Positions 25,017 to 34,154 of a stretch of 64,000 bases of DNA are shown here, in pieces. Source of the stretch: Bacteroidota bacterium (GTDB taxonomy: Bacteria; Bacteroidota; Bacteroidia; Bacteroidales; Bacteroidaceae). The first letter of the stretch is position 1. Every line of letters begins with the position of its first letter. The stretch is from the NCBI GenBank assembly GCA_023426145.1, contig JAFABG010000002.1:62001-126000 (forward strand), in the 5' to 3' direction. Under the pieces are notes generated by a model, which was not told where the DNA came from, did no database searches, and was given only the letters and a program-made list of their open reading frames with translations. The position numbers and the translations under genes were made by a program.

Positions 25017-26681
25017 ATGGACTGGTTATACGATCTATTTCTAGAACATTCTGCTTTACAAGCTGTTGTCGTTCTTTCGCTTATTTCAGCAATAGGGCTG
25101 GGCTTGGGGAGAATTCATTTCTGGGGAGTATCCCTCGGAGTTACTTTCGTTTTTTTTGCGGGTATCCTAGCGGGGCACTTCGGACTTTCCGTTGATCCGC
25201 AGATGTTGAATTATGCAGAAAGTTTCGGTTTAGTTATTTTCGTGTATTCGCTGGGGCTTCAGGTAGGTCCCGGTTTTTTTAGTTCTTTTCGTAAAGGAGG
25301 GGTTACCCTTAATCTGTTAGCCTTGGCGGTGGTCTTTCTGGGTACGTTGCTGGCTGTTGTTGCTAGTTTTACTACTAGAGTTTCTCTTCCCGATATGGTG
25401 GGTATCCTTTGTGGTGCAACCACCAATACTCCGGCATTAGGAGCTGCCCAACAAACTTTGCAGCAGATGGGCGTACCTTCAAGCACTCCAGCTTTGGGTT
25501 GTGCGGTGGCTTATCCGATGGGAGTTGTAGGTGTTATCCTTGCTGTATTGTTGATTCGTAAGGTGCTTGTTCGCAAAGAAGACTTGGAAGTAAAGGAAAA
25601 AGATGTAGCCAATAAAACTTTTATAGCCGCTTTTCAAGTACATAATCCTGCCATTTTTAATAAAAGTATCAAGGATATAGCCCATCTGAGCTATCCTAAA
25701 TTTGTGATTTCACGTTTGTGGCGCGACGGGCATGTCAGTATACCTACTTCTGATAAAGTGTTGAAAGAAGGCGACCGGTTGCTTGTTGTTACTGCCGAGA
25801 AGGATGCATTGGCTTTGACTGTGCTTTTTGGTGAGCAGGAAAACACGGACTGGAACAAAGAAGACATTGATTGGAATGCAATAGATAGTGAACTGATCTC
25901 ACAACGCATAGTTGTTACCCGTCCTGAATTGAATGGAAAGAAGCTTGGATCGTTACGATTAAGAAATCACTATGGGATTAATATTAGTCGTGTCTATCGG
26001 TCGGGGGTGCAACTGCTTGCTACTCCTGAACTCGTCTTGCAACTTGGCGACCGTTTAACGGTCGTTGGTGAATCGGCTGCCATTCAGAATGTAGAGAAAG
26101 TACTGGGTAATGCGGTGAGAAGCTTGAAAGAGCCTAATTTGGTTGTAGTATTCATCGGCATTGTCTTAGGATTGGCTTTGGGAGCAATACCTTTTTCTGT
26201 TCCAGGGGTGAGCACTCCGGTGAAATTGGGGTTAGCTGGCGGTCCCATCCTTGTTGGTATTTTGCTGGGCACTTTTGGTCCTCGGATACACATGATTACC
26301 TATACCACTAGAAGTGCTAATCTGATGTTGCGTGCCCTAGGACTTTCCATGTATCTAGCTTGTCTGGGGCTGGATGCAGGCGCTCATTTCTTTGATACGG
26401 TCTTTCGTCCCGAAGGGCTGTTATGGATTGCTCTAGGTGCCGGATTGACTATCATTCCAACTGTTATTGTTGGTTTTGTAGCCTTTAAGATTATGAAAAT
26501 AGATTTTGGAAGTGTATCTGGAATGTTGTGTGGAAGCATGGCAAATCCAATGGCATTGAACTATGCCAACGACACTATACCGGGGGATAATCCTTCTGTA
26601 GCCTATGCTACGGTATATCCGCTGTGTATGTTTATTCGTGTGATCATTGCACAAGTATTGCTGATGTTTTTACTTGGCTGA
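25017..26681 (+). CDS. Putative transporter of the AspT/YidE family with two TrkA-C domains
   Basis: This integral membrane protein has 554 residues: two blocks of about five to six hydrophobic helices flank a cytoplasmic region (about 190-370) containing two RCK_C/TrkA-C-like domains (FVISRLWRDGHVSIP; INISRVYRSGVQLL). The two membrane halves share duplicated family signatures (GILCGATTNTPAL and GMLCGSMANPMAL). The family includes the aspartate:alanine exchanger AspT and uncharacterised YidE/YbjL proteins; the substrate here cannot be assigned. The gene has an excellent promoter and precedes fbp, which is 65 bp away in the same direction. Confidence 0.88.
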   Translation: MDWLYDLFLEHSALQAVVVLSLISAIGLGLGRIHFWGVSLGVTFVFFAGILAGHFGLSVDPQMLNYAESFGLVIFVYSLGLQVGPGFFSSFRKGGVTLNLLALAVVFLGTLLAVVASFTTRVSLPDMVGILCGATTNTPALGAAQQTLQQMGVPSSTPALGCAVAYPMGVVGVILAVLLIRKVLVRKEDLEVKEKDVANKTFIAAFQVHNPAIFNKSIKDIAHLSYPKFVISRLWRDGHVSIPTSDKVLKEGDRLLVVTAEKDALALTVLFGEQENTDWNKEDIDWNAIDSELISQRIVVTRPELNGKKLGSLRLRNHYGINISRVYRSGVQLLATPELVLQLGDRLTVVGESAAIQNVEKVLGNAVRSLKEPNLVVVFIGIVLGLALGAIPFSVPGVSTPVKLGLAGGPILVGILLGTFGPRIHMITYTTRSANLMLRALGLSMYLACLGLDAGAHFFDTVFRPEGLLWIALGAGLTIIPTVIVGFVAFKIMKIDFGSVSGMLCGSMANPMALNYANDTIPGDNPSVAYATVYPLCMFIRVIIAQVLLMFLLG

Positions 26682-26746
26682 CCATACACCTAAATGAGGA
26701 AGAATACAGTAAGAAAAAAAACGTAATTTGTTAAAACATACATCCT

Positions 26747-28741
26747 ATGACTGCTCAAAGTAACATAACTCCTGAAAGCATAGTTGCCGATCTCCGGTAC
26801 TTGCAGTTGCTTTCTCGAAGTTTTCCTACCATTGCCGATGCAAGTACGGAGATCATCAATCTGGAGGCTATCCTTAATTTACCTAAAGGAACCGAGCATT
26901 TCTTAACTGATATACACGGAGAATATGAAGCGTTTCAGCACGTCTTGAAGAATGCTTCGGGTGCAGTGAAGCGCAAAGTAAACGAGATATTCGGTAACAC
27001 TTTGCGTGAGTCGGAAAAGAAAGAGATTTGCACACTTATATATTATCCCGAGGAGAAGATACAGTTGGTCAAATGTCGCGAGAAGGATTTGGACGATTGG
27101 TATCTCATCACACTCAATCAGTTGGTGAAAGTTTGCCAGAATGTGTCTTCCAAATATACGCGTTCAAAGGTGCGTAAATCTTTGCCACCCGAATTCTCTT
27201 ATATCATTCAGGAGCTACTCCACGAATCTTCTATCGAGCCGAATAAGCATGCTTACATCAATGTGATTGTGAGTACGATTATCTCTACCAAGCGAGCAGA
27301 TGATTTCATTATAGCGATGTGTAATTTGATTCAACGACTCACGATTGACTCACTCCACATTGTGGGTGATATCTACGATCGTGGACCGGGTGCACACATC
27401 ATCATGGACACATTATGCAATTACCACAACTTCGATATTCAATGGGGTAACCATGACATTCTTTGGATGGGTGCTGCTTCCGGTAACGACAGTTGCATAG
27501 CCAATGTGATTCGTATGTCCATGCGGTATGGTAATCTGGCAACCCTTGAAGATGGTTATGGCATTAACCTACTTCCTCTTGCCACTTTTGCTATGGATAC
27601 TTATGCTGACGACAAGTGCTCTATTTTCGTACCGAAAATGACTTTTGCCGACAGGCATTATAACGAGAAAACCTTGCGACTGATTACTCAGATGCACAAA
27701 GCGATCACCATCATACAGTTTAAACTGGAGGCCGAGATTATAGATCGTCGTCCGGAATTCAGGATGGGCAATCGTAAACTACTCGAGAAAATAGACTTCG
27801 AGAGAGGACTTTTTGTGTATGAAGGAAAAGAGTATGTATTGCGCGATAGCAGTTTCCCGACCGTTGATCCTGCCAATCCTTATAAGCTGACGGAGGAAGA
27901 ACGGGAGCTTGTAGAAAAAATCCATTATTCATTCACGAACAGTGAGAAGCTGAAAAAGCACATGCGTTGTCTTTTCACTTATGGAGGCATGTATCTCGTG
28001 TCTAATTCCAATCTTCTTTATCATGCTTCTGTGCCTTTGAATGAAGATGGAAGTTTTAAGCACGTCTATATTCGTGGCAAAGAATATTGGGGACGTAAGC
28101 TACTCGATAAAGCTGATCAATTGGTTCGCACGGCTTACTTTGATGAAGATGGAGAGGAAGATAAAGAATTTGCGTTAGATTATATTTGGTATATGTGGTG
28201 CGGTCAGGAAGCCCCATTGTTCGACAAAGATAAGATGGCTACTTTCGAGCGCTACTTCCTTAGTGAGAAGGAAACACATAAGGAGAAGAAGGGTTGCTAC
28301 TATACGCTTCGAAATCGTGAAGACATCTGTGATATGATCCTAAAAGAGTTTGGCGCTTACGGCCCACATTCGCATATCATCAATGGACATGTACCGGTGA
28401 AAACCATTCAGGGAGAACAGCCCATGAAAGCTAACGGTAAACTTTTTGTGATTGACGGAGGTTTCTCTAAAGCTTATCAACCCGAGACGGGAATTGCAGG
28501 CTACACGCTTGTCTATCATTCACACGGCATGCAGTTGGTGCAACACGAACCTTTTCAGTCTAGGCAAGAGGCTATTGAAGAGGGATTGGATATTAAGTCG
28601 ACTAACTTTGTACTTGAGTTTAATTCGCAGCGCATGATGGTGAAAGATACAGATAAGGGGAAAGAGTTAGTGACACAAATTCAAGACCTGAAGAAATTGC
28701 TAGTAGCCTATCGTATTGGCTTGATCAAAGAAAAAGTATAA
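26747..28741 (+). CDS. fbp: Class III fructose-1,6-bisphosphatase
   Basis: This gluconeogenic enzyme hydrolyses fructose 1,6-bisphosphate to fructose 6-phosphate and phosphate in the cytoplasm. At 664 residues it is the large class III form found in Firmicutes and Bacteroidota. Metallophosphatase motifs are spread as expected: DIHGEYEAF (about residue 66), GDIYDRGPG (about 206), WGNHDILWMG (about 235) and GHVPVK near residue 550. It may be cotranscribed with the transporter 65 bp upstream. A strong bidirectional terminator follows. Confidence 0.96.
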   Translation: MTAQSNITPESIVADLRYLQLLSRSFPTIADASTEIINLEAILNLPKGTEHFLTDIHGEYEAFQHVLKNASGAVKRKVNEIFGNTLRESEKKEICTLIYYPEEKIQLVKCREKDLDDWYLITLNQLVKVCQNVSSKYTRSKVRKSLPPEFSYIIQELLHESSIEPNKHAYINVIVSTIISTKRADDFIIAMCNLIQRLTIDSLHIVGDIYDRGPGAHIIMDTLCNYHNFDIQWGNHDILWMGAASGNDSCIANVIRMSMRYGNLATLEDGYGINLLPLATFAMDTYADDKCSIFVPKMTFADRHYNEKTLRLITQMHKAITIIQFKLEAEIIDRRPEFRMGNRKLLEKIDFERGLFVYEGKEYVLRDSSFPTVDPANPYKLTEEERELVEKIHYSFTNSEKLKKHMRCLFTYGGMYLVSNSNLLYHASVPLNEDGSFKHVYIRGKEYWGRKLLDKADQLVRTAYFDEDGEEDKEFALDYIWYMWCGQEAPLFDKDKMATFERYFLSEKETHKEKKGCYYTLRNREDICDMILKEFGAYGPHSHIINGHVPVKTIQGEQPMKANGKLFVIDGGFSKAYQPETGIAGYTLVYHSHGMQLVQHEPFQSRQEAIEEGLDIKSTNFVLEFNSQRMMVKDTDKGKELVTQIQDLKKLLVAYRIGLIKEKV

Positions 28742-28766
28742 GACGATAAAGTACCCTAAATAGGAA

Positions 28767-28803
28767 GAACCGCTTCGGAAGGATCATCTTTCCGAAGCGG
28801 TTC
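28767..28803. terminator. Bidirectional terminator between fbp and the repeat-protein gene
   Basis: A perfect 14-bp stem (gaaccgcttcggaa / ttccgaagcggttc) has a 9-nt loop and T-rich flanks. It serves convergent genes. Confidence 0.85.
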
Positions 28804-28830
28804 TTTCTATTTTAAAGGCATTCAAAGGCA

Positions 28831-29979
28831 TTAGAAAAGTATAACGCCTGCTTCAATAATTGCTCCCTTATCGAAATTACGCGATTTATTGTAATACCGT
28901 GTCAGCCCATAGCCCCCGGTGGCAAAAACACCAAACTTTTCGGTGAATTGGTATTCCAAGTTGATTCTTGCTTGCAGAGCATAAAGTCGTCTGGGGATTA
29001 CATCATCCTTATTGGAACACGTCTCAATGTGTTGATATCCCAAGTCGCCGCTAATGGATAAGCTCTTGTAGAGAGGCAAAGCAAGCCCTGCACGATAGGA
29101 AGTACTGATAGAAAATTTATCGTTCAGATTTCGATCGAATGCACCCACTCCCAAAATGGTGTAGAACAGCTCATTCTTGAATCGAACTCCTATGTTGGCC
29201 GTCGTAGAGTTACCTCCATAAGCCATCAGTTGAATTTTTGTATCGGGATTGGCATTGACCAATCCGATTTGAACCCCTTTTATTTCATCTTTGTAGTAGT
29301 TGACCAATCCGATTTGAAGTCCGCGAACCTTGGTGGCGTAGTTGCACAGACCGATTTGAACTCCATTTAGACTTTCGCCCGTGATGTTGGCAAAGCCAGC
29401 CATTTGCAAACCATTCATGTTACTGCCGCTCACGTTAAGAAGACCGGAGGTCATTACTCCGTTGAAGTCTTCACCTACAATATTTGCTATACCGGATAAC
29501 TCAACGCCGGAAGTTTTGTTTCCAGTCACGTTCATCATTCCACTAACCATCACTCCCGAATTATTGTCGCCTGTGATATTAGTAAGTCCCGAAATGATCA
29601 CTCCTTTAGAACCGTCGCCTGTGATGTTCACCAGTCCGCCTAGGGAAACTCCTACTGTGTTGTTGCCACTGATATTACTGACACCGGCCACTTGAACGCC
29701 TCTCATTGAACCTCCGACAAGATTGGCTAAGCCTGTAATCTGTGCTCCATTCATGTCTCTATGAATAACACTTCCCAATGCATTCACTCCAACACCGTTG
29801 AGCCTATTCAGCGTAGACATCAATCCGATGTTGAGATAAGTGGTCTGAGTACTGTCATAAGGCTGTGTAGCTATATCTTTCCAGATAGAAATATTAATGC
29901 CCGCACTTTCATTTTGTGCTGGTAAAGCAACGGCAATCGTGAGAACGATTGCCGTGAATAATGGTTTTAATTTTTTCAT
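28831..29979 (-). CDS. Exported 16-residue-repeat protein (LA_2272 surface repeat family)
   Basis: This 382-residue protein has a signal peptide (FTAIVLTIAVALPAQ). Residues about 75-230 are tandem 16-residue units of the form G-V-x-x-S-G-L-x-N-I-T-G-x-x-x-x; I count about eight full units followed by three shorter GVQIGLVNY-type units. This resembles the LA_2272-type surface repeats and should form a regular beta-solenoid. The last 130 residues (VGAFDRNLNDKFSIS to VILF) look like beta strands of a small outer-membrane barrel ending in phenylalanine. Its role is unknown, with cell-surface display being plausible. The coding DNA has a degenerate 48-bp period. Confidence 0.82.
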   Translation of the reverse strand: MKKLKPLFTAIVLTIAVALPAQNESAGINISIWKDIATQPYDSTQTTYLNIGLMSTLNRLNGVGVNALGSVIHRDMNGAQITGLANLVGGSMRGVQVAGVSNISGNNTVGVSLGGLVNITGDGSKGVIISGLTNITGDNNSGVMVSGMMNVTGNKTSGVELSGIANIVGEDFNGVMTSGLLNVSGSNMNGLQMAGFANITGESLNGVQIGLCNYATKVRGLQIGLVNYYKDEIKGVQIGLVNANPDTKIQLMAYGGNSTTANIGVRFKNELFYTILGVGAFDRNLNDKFSISTSYRAGLALPLYKSLSISGDLGYQHIETCSNKDDVIPRRLYALQARINLEYQFTEKFGVFATGGYGLTRYYNKSRNFDKGAIIEAGVILF

Positions 29980-30020
29980 ATTTTATTTAGTCGTATTTAT
30001 CTCATTAAATACTTTAACGA

Positions 30021-31679
30021 TTATCCTTTAGCTTCCTGATACAGATAGCGTTTGATACTCTTCTTCGGTGTTTTTTCAAACTCCTCAGGATATATTTTCA
30101 TCTTCAGGATCTGGCTGTAACCCGGTAGCATGGTGTTCAGTGCTATTCGGTTCTCTTCCATCACTCGTTCGATATCTTCGTTCTTGAGTCCGTGAGCAAA
30201 AGCGTCGTCAAAATCCGGATAGACTAAGCCGACCAGCTTTTCGTTCTGCTGCACGATAATACTTTCTGCCACATAGGGCAAGTTGTTCAGTTTATCTTCT
30301 ATTTCCTCCGGATAAATATTTTGTCCGCTGGCACTAAGGAGCAGGTTCTTGCTGCGTCCCTTTATGGTGATATTGCCTTCGGCGTCCATCAAAGCCAAGT
30401 CTCCTGTGTGCAACCAGCCATCTTGGTCTATCACACCTTCTGTAGCCTCTTCGTTCTTGTAATATCCCAGCATCACGTTTGGCCCCTTGCACACAATTTC
30501 GCCTACTATATTTTGAGGGTCGGAAGAGAGAATCTTAACGTCCATGCGTGGCGCTGCTTTTCCGCAAGAGCCCGCTTTAAACTTTTTCCAGTCCTCATAA
30601 CAGATGATCGGTCCACATTCCGTCATGCCGTAGCCCACCGTGTAAGGGAAGTCAATCATTCTAAGGAACTGTTCCACCTCTTGATTGAAGGCAGCTCCAC
30701 CCACGATAACCTCTGTGAAATTGCCCCCGAACGCTTTAATCATTTCTTCACGTACGGTTGCTTTTATTTTATCGTTAATAATAGGTACTTTCAGTAAGAT
30801 CTTCATAGCCGGCGTTTCCAACTTAGGAAGCACGCTTTTCTTAATAATCTTTTCTATGATTAGTGGTACAGCTACAATAAGATTCGGTTTCACCTCTTCG
30901 AATGCTTGGAAGATGATTTTCGGACTTGGCATGCGAGTGAGGAAATAGATGTGGCAGCCAACTGAGAACTCGTAAAGAAACTCGAAAGCTAGCCCATACA
31001 TGTGTGCCATGGGTAGCATAGAAACGATTTTATCGCCGGCTTTCAGTTCAAGCACTTCATAAGCAAACCGGGTGTTCGACCATAGGCTGCGATAGGGGAG
31101 CATCACTCCTTTTGAGTAGCTCGTAGTTCCCGAAGTGTAGTTAATCACAGCCAGTTCATCGGGCTCATCCTTATGATAATTGATATGTTCTTGGCGGAAG
31201 TTTTTGGGGTATTTCTGTCCAAACATCTCATTGAGATGTTCGCGAGCATGCGTTAGTTTTTCGCTTCTCGATACTAATAAGGTGAAATCATTCATCATCA
31301 GAATACCTTCGAGGAGTGGCATAGCCGATTCGTTCAGGTTTTCCCAAATCATGTCTCCCACGAAAAGAAGTTTAGCTTCAGAGTGATTAACGATGTTGTG
31401 TACATTGTCGGCTTTGAACTCGTGAAGAATCGGTACAATGACTGCTCCATAGGTCAGTGTGGCTAGAAAGGTTACTCCCCAGTGGGAGCTGTTTCTTCCG
31501 CAAACGGCAATTTTATCTCCTTCACGGATACCACTTTCTTCGAAAATGATATGTAATTTCTCTATTTTCCGAGCTACGTCCTTATACTGAAGGGTGGAAC
31601 CCTTATAATCAGTCAGGGCGTCTAAATCCCAATTGTTTTTTATGCTATTCTCAATATACGCTATAAAACTTTGTTCCAT
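30021..31679 (-). CDS. AMP-binding acyl-CoA synthetase family protein
   Basis: This 552-residue adenylate-forming enzyme probably activates a fatty or other carboxylic acid as an acyl-AMP and then transfers it to CoA. The visible motifs are the phosphate loop YTSGTTSYSKGV (about residue 175), GYGMTECGP (about 345), HTGDLA (about 420), and the C-terminal lysine region TPKKSIKRYLY. It resembles long-chain fatty acid-CoA ligases of Bacteroides, but the chain length cannot be judged. There is no transmembrane segment. It has its own TATATTTG promoter and follows fcl on the same strand after 227 bp. Confidence 0.9.
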   Translation of the reverse strand: MEQSFIAYIENSIKNNWDLDALTDYKGSTLQYKDVARKIEKLHIIFEESGIREGDKIAVCGRNSSHWGVTFLATLTYGAVIVPILHEFKADNVHNIVNHSEAKLLFVGDMIWENLNESAMPLLEGILMMNDFTLLVSRSEKLTHAREHLNEMFGQKYPKNFRQEHINYHKDEPDELAVINYTSGTTSYSKGVMLPYRSLWSNTRFAYEVLELKAGDKIVSMLPMAHMYGLAFEFLYEFSVGCHIYFLTRMPSPKIIFQAFEEVKPNLIVAVPLIIEKIIKKSVLPKLETPAMKILLKVPIINDKIKATVREEMIKAFGGNFTEVIVGGAAFNQEVEQFLRMIDFPYTVGYGMTECGPIICYEDWKKFKAGSCGKAAPRMDVKILSSDPQNIVGEIVCKGPNVMLGYYKNEEATEGVIDQDGWLHTGDLALMDAEGNITIKGRSKNLLLSASGQNIYPEEIEDKLNNLPYVAESIIVQQNEKLVGLVYPDFDDAFAHGLKNEDIERVMEENRIALNTMLPGYSQILKMKIYPEEFEKTPKKSIKRYLYQEAKG

Positions 31680-31708
31680 TGTTTTTGCACATTCAGTATT
31701 AATTTGTG

Positions 31709-31716
31709 CAAATATA
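31709..31716 (-). promoter_or_regulatory. Promoter -7 box for the acyl-CoA synthetase gene
   Basis: TATATTTG on the minus strand lies 30 nt before the start codon. Confidence 0.55.
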
Positions 31717-31831
31717 GTAATTATATTAAGAAAGAAGTAGGAAGACTGGATTATTTTGAGAATGAGATCTTTTGAAAACAGAAGACATAGAGGTAAGAGT
31801 TAATGTGTTTTCAAAGTAAGATAAGCGCGTT

Positions 31832-31886
31832 AACAATGCATGATATACCCTCTAGCAATGCTTGTTAGGGGTATATACAATGCATG
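31832..31886. repeat. Interrupted dyad between fcl and the acyl-CoA synthetase gene
   Basis: Two copies of acaatgcatg (about 31833-31842 and 31877-31886) flank a dyad whose arms read tatacccTct and agGggtata. The whole can fold into a long imperfect hairpin. It probably ends the gmd-fcl transcript, but it has no clear T-run. Confidence 0.4.
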
Positions 31887-31906
31887 TTATGCGTTCTTCA
31901 TTCTAT

Positions 31907-32977
31907 TCATTTTAAGTACCAATCGTACATTCTTTGAATTCCCTCTTCGATTTCAATTTTGTGGTGCCATCCCAGTGCATGCAATTTCGACGGATCGGTC
32001 AACTTACGCATCGTACCATCCGGTTTGGTGCTGTCGAAGGTGAGTTTCCCTTGGTAACCAACGGTTTCAACTATCCGTTCGGCAAGTTGTCGAATGGTGA
32101 TTTCCTTTCCGGTACCGATGTTGATGTGGCAGTTGCGAATCGTTTTACTACCTTCCTCGTAGGTTGCACTGAAATCTACCTTTTCCATCACAAACACACT
32201 GGCATCAGCCATTTCTTCACTCCAGAGAAATTCTCTCAGGGGAGTTCCTGTCCCCCATAAAGTGACTTCGGTTTCACTGATTCCGTATTTGCTGAGAACC
32301 TTCAAAATGGCCTCCTTCGGACTCTCTCCACTGATCCCTTCTACCGGGCGTTGGTTCATGTCTTTGCAGATGGCTTCCCAATTGTTTTCTTTCAGGCAGT
32401 GAGCCAGATGAATTTTGCGAATCATAGCAGGCAGCACATGGCTACGCTCTAGATCGAAATTATCATTGGGACCATATAAGTTGGTGGGCATCACAGCAAT
32501 GTAATTCGTACCGTATTGCAGATTGAAGCTTTCGCACATTTTCAGTCCGGCAATCTTGGCAATGGCATACGGTTCGTTTGTATATTCGAGAGGAGAAGTG
32601 AGCAGCACTTCTTCCTTCATTGGTTGCTCAGCATCACGCGGGTAGATGCAAGTGCTTCCCAAAAATAAGAGTTTCTTGACGTTGTGGCGAAAACTTTCGC
32701 CGATAACGTTTTGTTGAATTTGCAGATTCTTGTAGATGAAATCGGCACGGTATATACTGTTTGCCATGATTCCGCCCACAAATGCAGCAGCTAGAAATAC
32801 ATATTCGGGTTGCTCTTCATCGAAAAACTGGCGGACAGCTACGGCATCCAACAGATCGAGTTCTTTGTGCGACCGACCGATCAGTTGAGTATAACCTTTG
32901 GCGCGTAAATTCTTCCAAATGGCAGATCCCACCAGTCCGTGGTGACCTGCTATATATATCTTAGCATTTTTTTCCAT
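31907..32977 (-). CDS. fcl: GDP-L-fucose synthase
   Basis: This is an epimerase-reductase that converts GDP-4-keto-6-deoxy-D-mannose to GDP-L-fucose with NADPH. The 356-residue SDR protein has the N-terminal nucleotide-binding loop GHHGLVGSAIW, the serine of LGSTCIYP, and the catalytic Tyr-Lys pair in EPYAIAKIAG (YxxxK). It is longer than the 321-residue E. coli enzyme because of an insert around residue 210-230, as usual in Bacteroides. It lies 30 bp after gmd on the same strand, forming a GDP-fucose operon that supplies capsule and surface glycoprotein fucosylation. Confidence 0.95.
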   Translation of the reverse strand: MEKNAKIYIAGHHGLVGSAIWKNLRAKGYTQLIGRSHKELDLLDAVAVRQFFDEEQPEYVFLAAAFVGGIMANSIYRADFIYKNLQIQQNVIGESFRHNVKKLLFLGSTCIYPRDAEQPMKEEVLLTSPLEYTNEPYAIAKIAGLKMCESFNLQYGTNYIAVMPTNLYGPNDNFDLERSHVLPAMIRKIHLAHCLKENNWEAICKDMNQRPVEGISGESPKEAILKVLSKYGISETEVTLWGTGTPLREFLWSEEMADASVFVMEKVDFSATYEEGSKTIRNCHINIGTGKEITIRQLAERIVETVGYQGKLTFDSTKPDGTMRKLTDPSKLHALGWHHKIEIEEGIQRMYDWYLK

Positions 32978-33007
32978 GATTCAGTCTGATGTCTAAAAAC
33001 CGAAAAA

Positions 33008-34078
33008 TTAGTGTTTGTTCGTAATCATTCTTTTTACTTTGTCCATGTCGTGTGCCACCATTATGCTCACTAACTCCTCAAATGATGTTTTGCACGGATT
33101 CCATCCCAGCAAGGTTCTGGCTTTTGTCGGATCTCCTAAGAGTTGTTCAACTTCGGCGGGACGGAAATACTTCGGATCAATTTCAACTAAAACATTTCCG
33201 GTAGTCGTGTCGATCCCTTTTTCCTCTGCGCCTTCGCCTTCCCAGCGGAGAATGATGCCGGCTTCTTTAAAAGCCAACGTCGCAAATTCACGAACAGTGT
33301 GCATGGTGCCCGTTGCAATTACAAAATCCTCGGGCACGTCGTGTTGCAACATGAGCCACATGCATTCCACGTAGTCTTTTGCATATCCCCAGTCGCGTCG
33401 GGCATCCAAATTGCCTAAATAGAGTTTATCCTGTTCCCCTTGCGCAATGCGTGCGGCGGCAAGTGTAATTTTTCGGGTCACAAACGTTTCGCCTCGGCGT
33501 TCGCTTTCGTGATTGAACAAGATGCCGTTGACAGCGAACATGCCATAGCTTTCACGATAGTTTTTGGTGATCCAGAAGCCGTATTGTTTGGCCACCCCGT
33601 ATGGAGATCTTGGATAGAATGGAGTTGTTTCTTTTTGTGGCACTTCTTGCACTTTACCGAAAAGTTCGGATGTAGAAGCTTGATAGAGACGAGTCTTCTT
33701 TTCCATACCTAATATACGCACGGCTTCGAGCATGCGGAGCGTACCCACAGCATCTGTCTCGGCAGTGTATTCGGGAACGTCAAACGAAACTTTTACGTGG
33801 CTTTGGGCAGCTAGATTATAGATTTCATCGGGTTGCACTTGTTGTATAATGCGGATCAAAGAACTGGAGTCGGTCATATCGCCATAGTGGAGGTTGATGG
33901 TACGCTTCTGTTTCATGTCGCGTACCCACTCGTCGAAATACATATGTTCGATGCGTCCGGTATTGAATGAAGAAGAACGACGGAGGATGCCGTGAACTTC
34001 GTAACCTTTCTGTAAGAGAAATTCAGCAAGATAAGAACCATCTTGCCCTGTAATGCCTGATATAAGGGCTGTTTTCAT
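33008..34078 (-). CDS. gmd: GDP-mannose 4,6-dehydratase
   Basis: This is the first step of GDP-L-fucose synthesis: GDP-D-mannose is dehydrated to GDP-4-keto-6-deoxymannose in the cytoplasm. The 356-residue extended SDR has GITGQDGSYL at the N-terminus, the active-site threonine/serine region ASTSELFG, and YGVAKQYG with the catalytic Tyr and Lys; NHESERRGETFVTRK is the family's substrate-binding stretch. It is the upstream gene of gmd-fcl, with 30 bp between them, so the two enzymes are made together. Confidence 0.97.
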   Translation of the reverse strand: MKTALISGITGQDGSYLAEFLLQKGYEVHGILRRSSSFNTGRIEHMYFDEWVRDMKQKRTINLHYGDMTDSSSLIRIIQQVQPDEIYNLAAQSHVKVSFDVPEYTAETDAVGTLRMLEAVRILGMEKKTRLYQASTSELFGKVQEVPQKETTPFYPRSPYGVAKQYGFWITKNYRESYGMFAVNGILFNHESERRGETFVTRKITLAAARIAQGEQDKLYLGNLDARRDWGYAKDYVECMWLMLQHDVPEDFVIATGTMHTVREFATLAFKEAGIILRWEGEGAEEKGIDTTTGNVLVEIDPKYFRPAEVEQLLGDPTKARTLLGWNPCKTSFEELVSIMVAHDMDKVKRMITNKH

Positions 34079-34154
34079 ATGCTAATAGTTATGATTTGGA
34101 AACACATGTGACAAATTTCGTTGTTTTTTGCTGGATAAGCAAATTTGGTTTCTT

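Noticed and set aside
29270..29760. Regular 48-bp period that could suggest a CRISPR array
   Set aside because: Units are degenerate, contiguous without spacers, and in frame as a 16-residue protein repeat. No cas genes are present.
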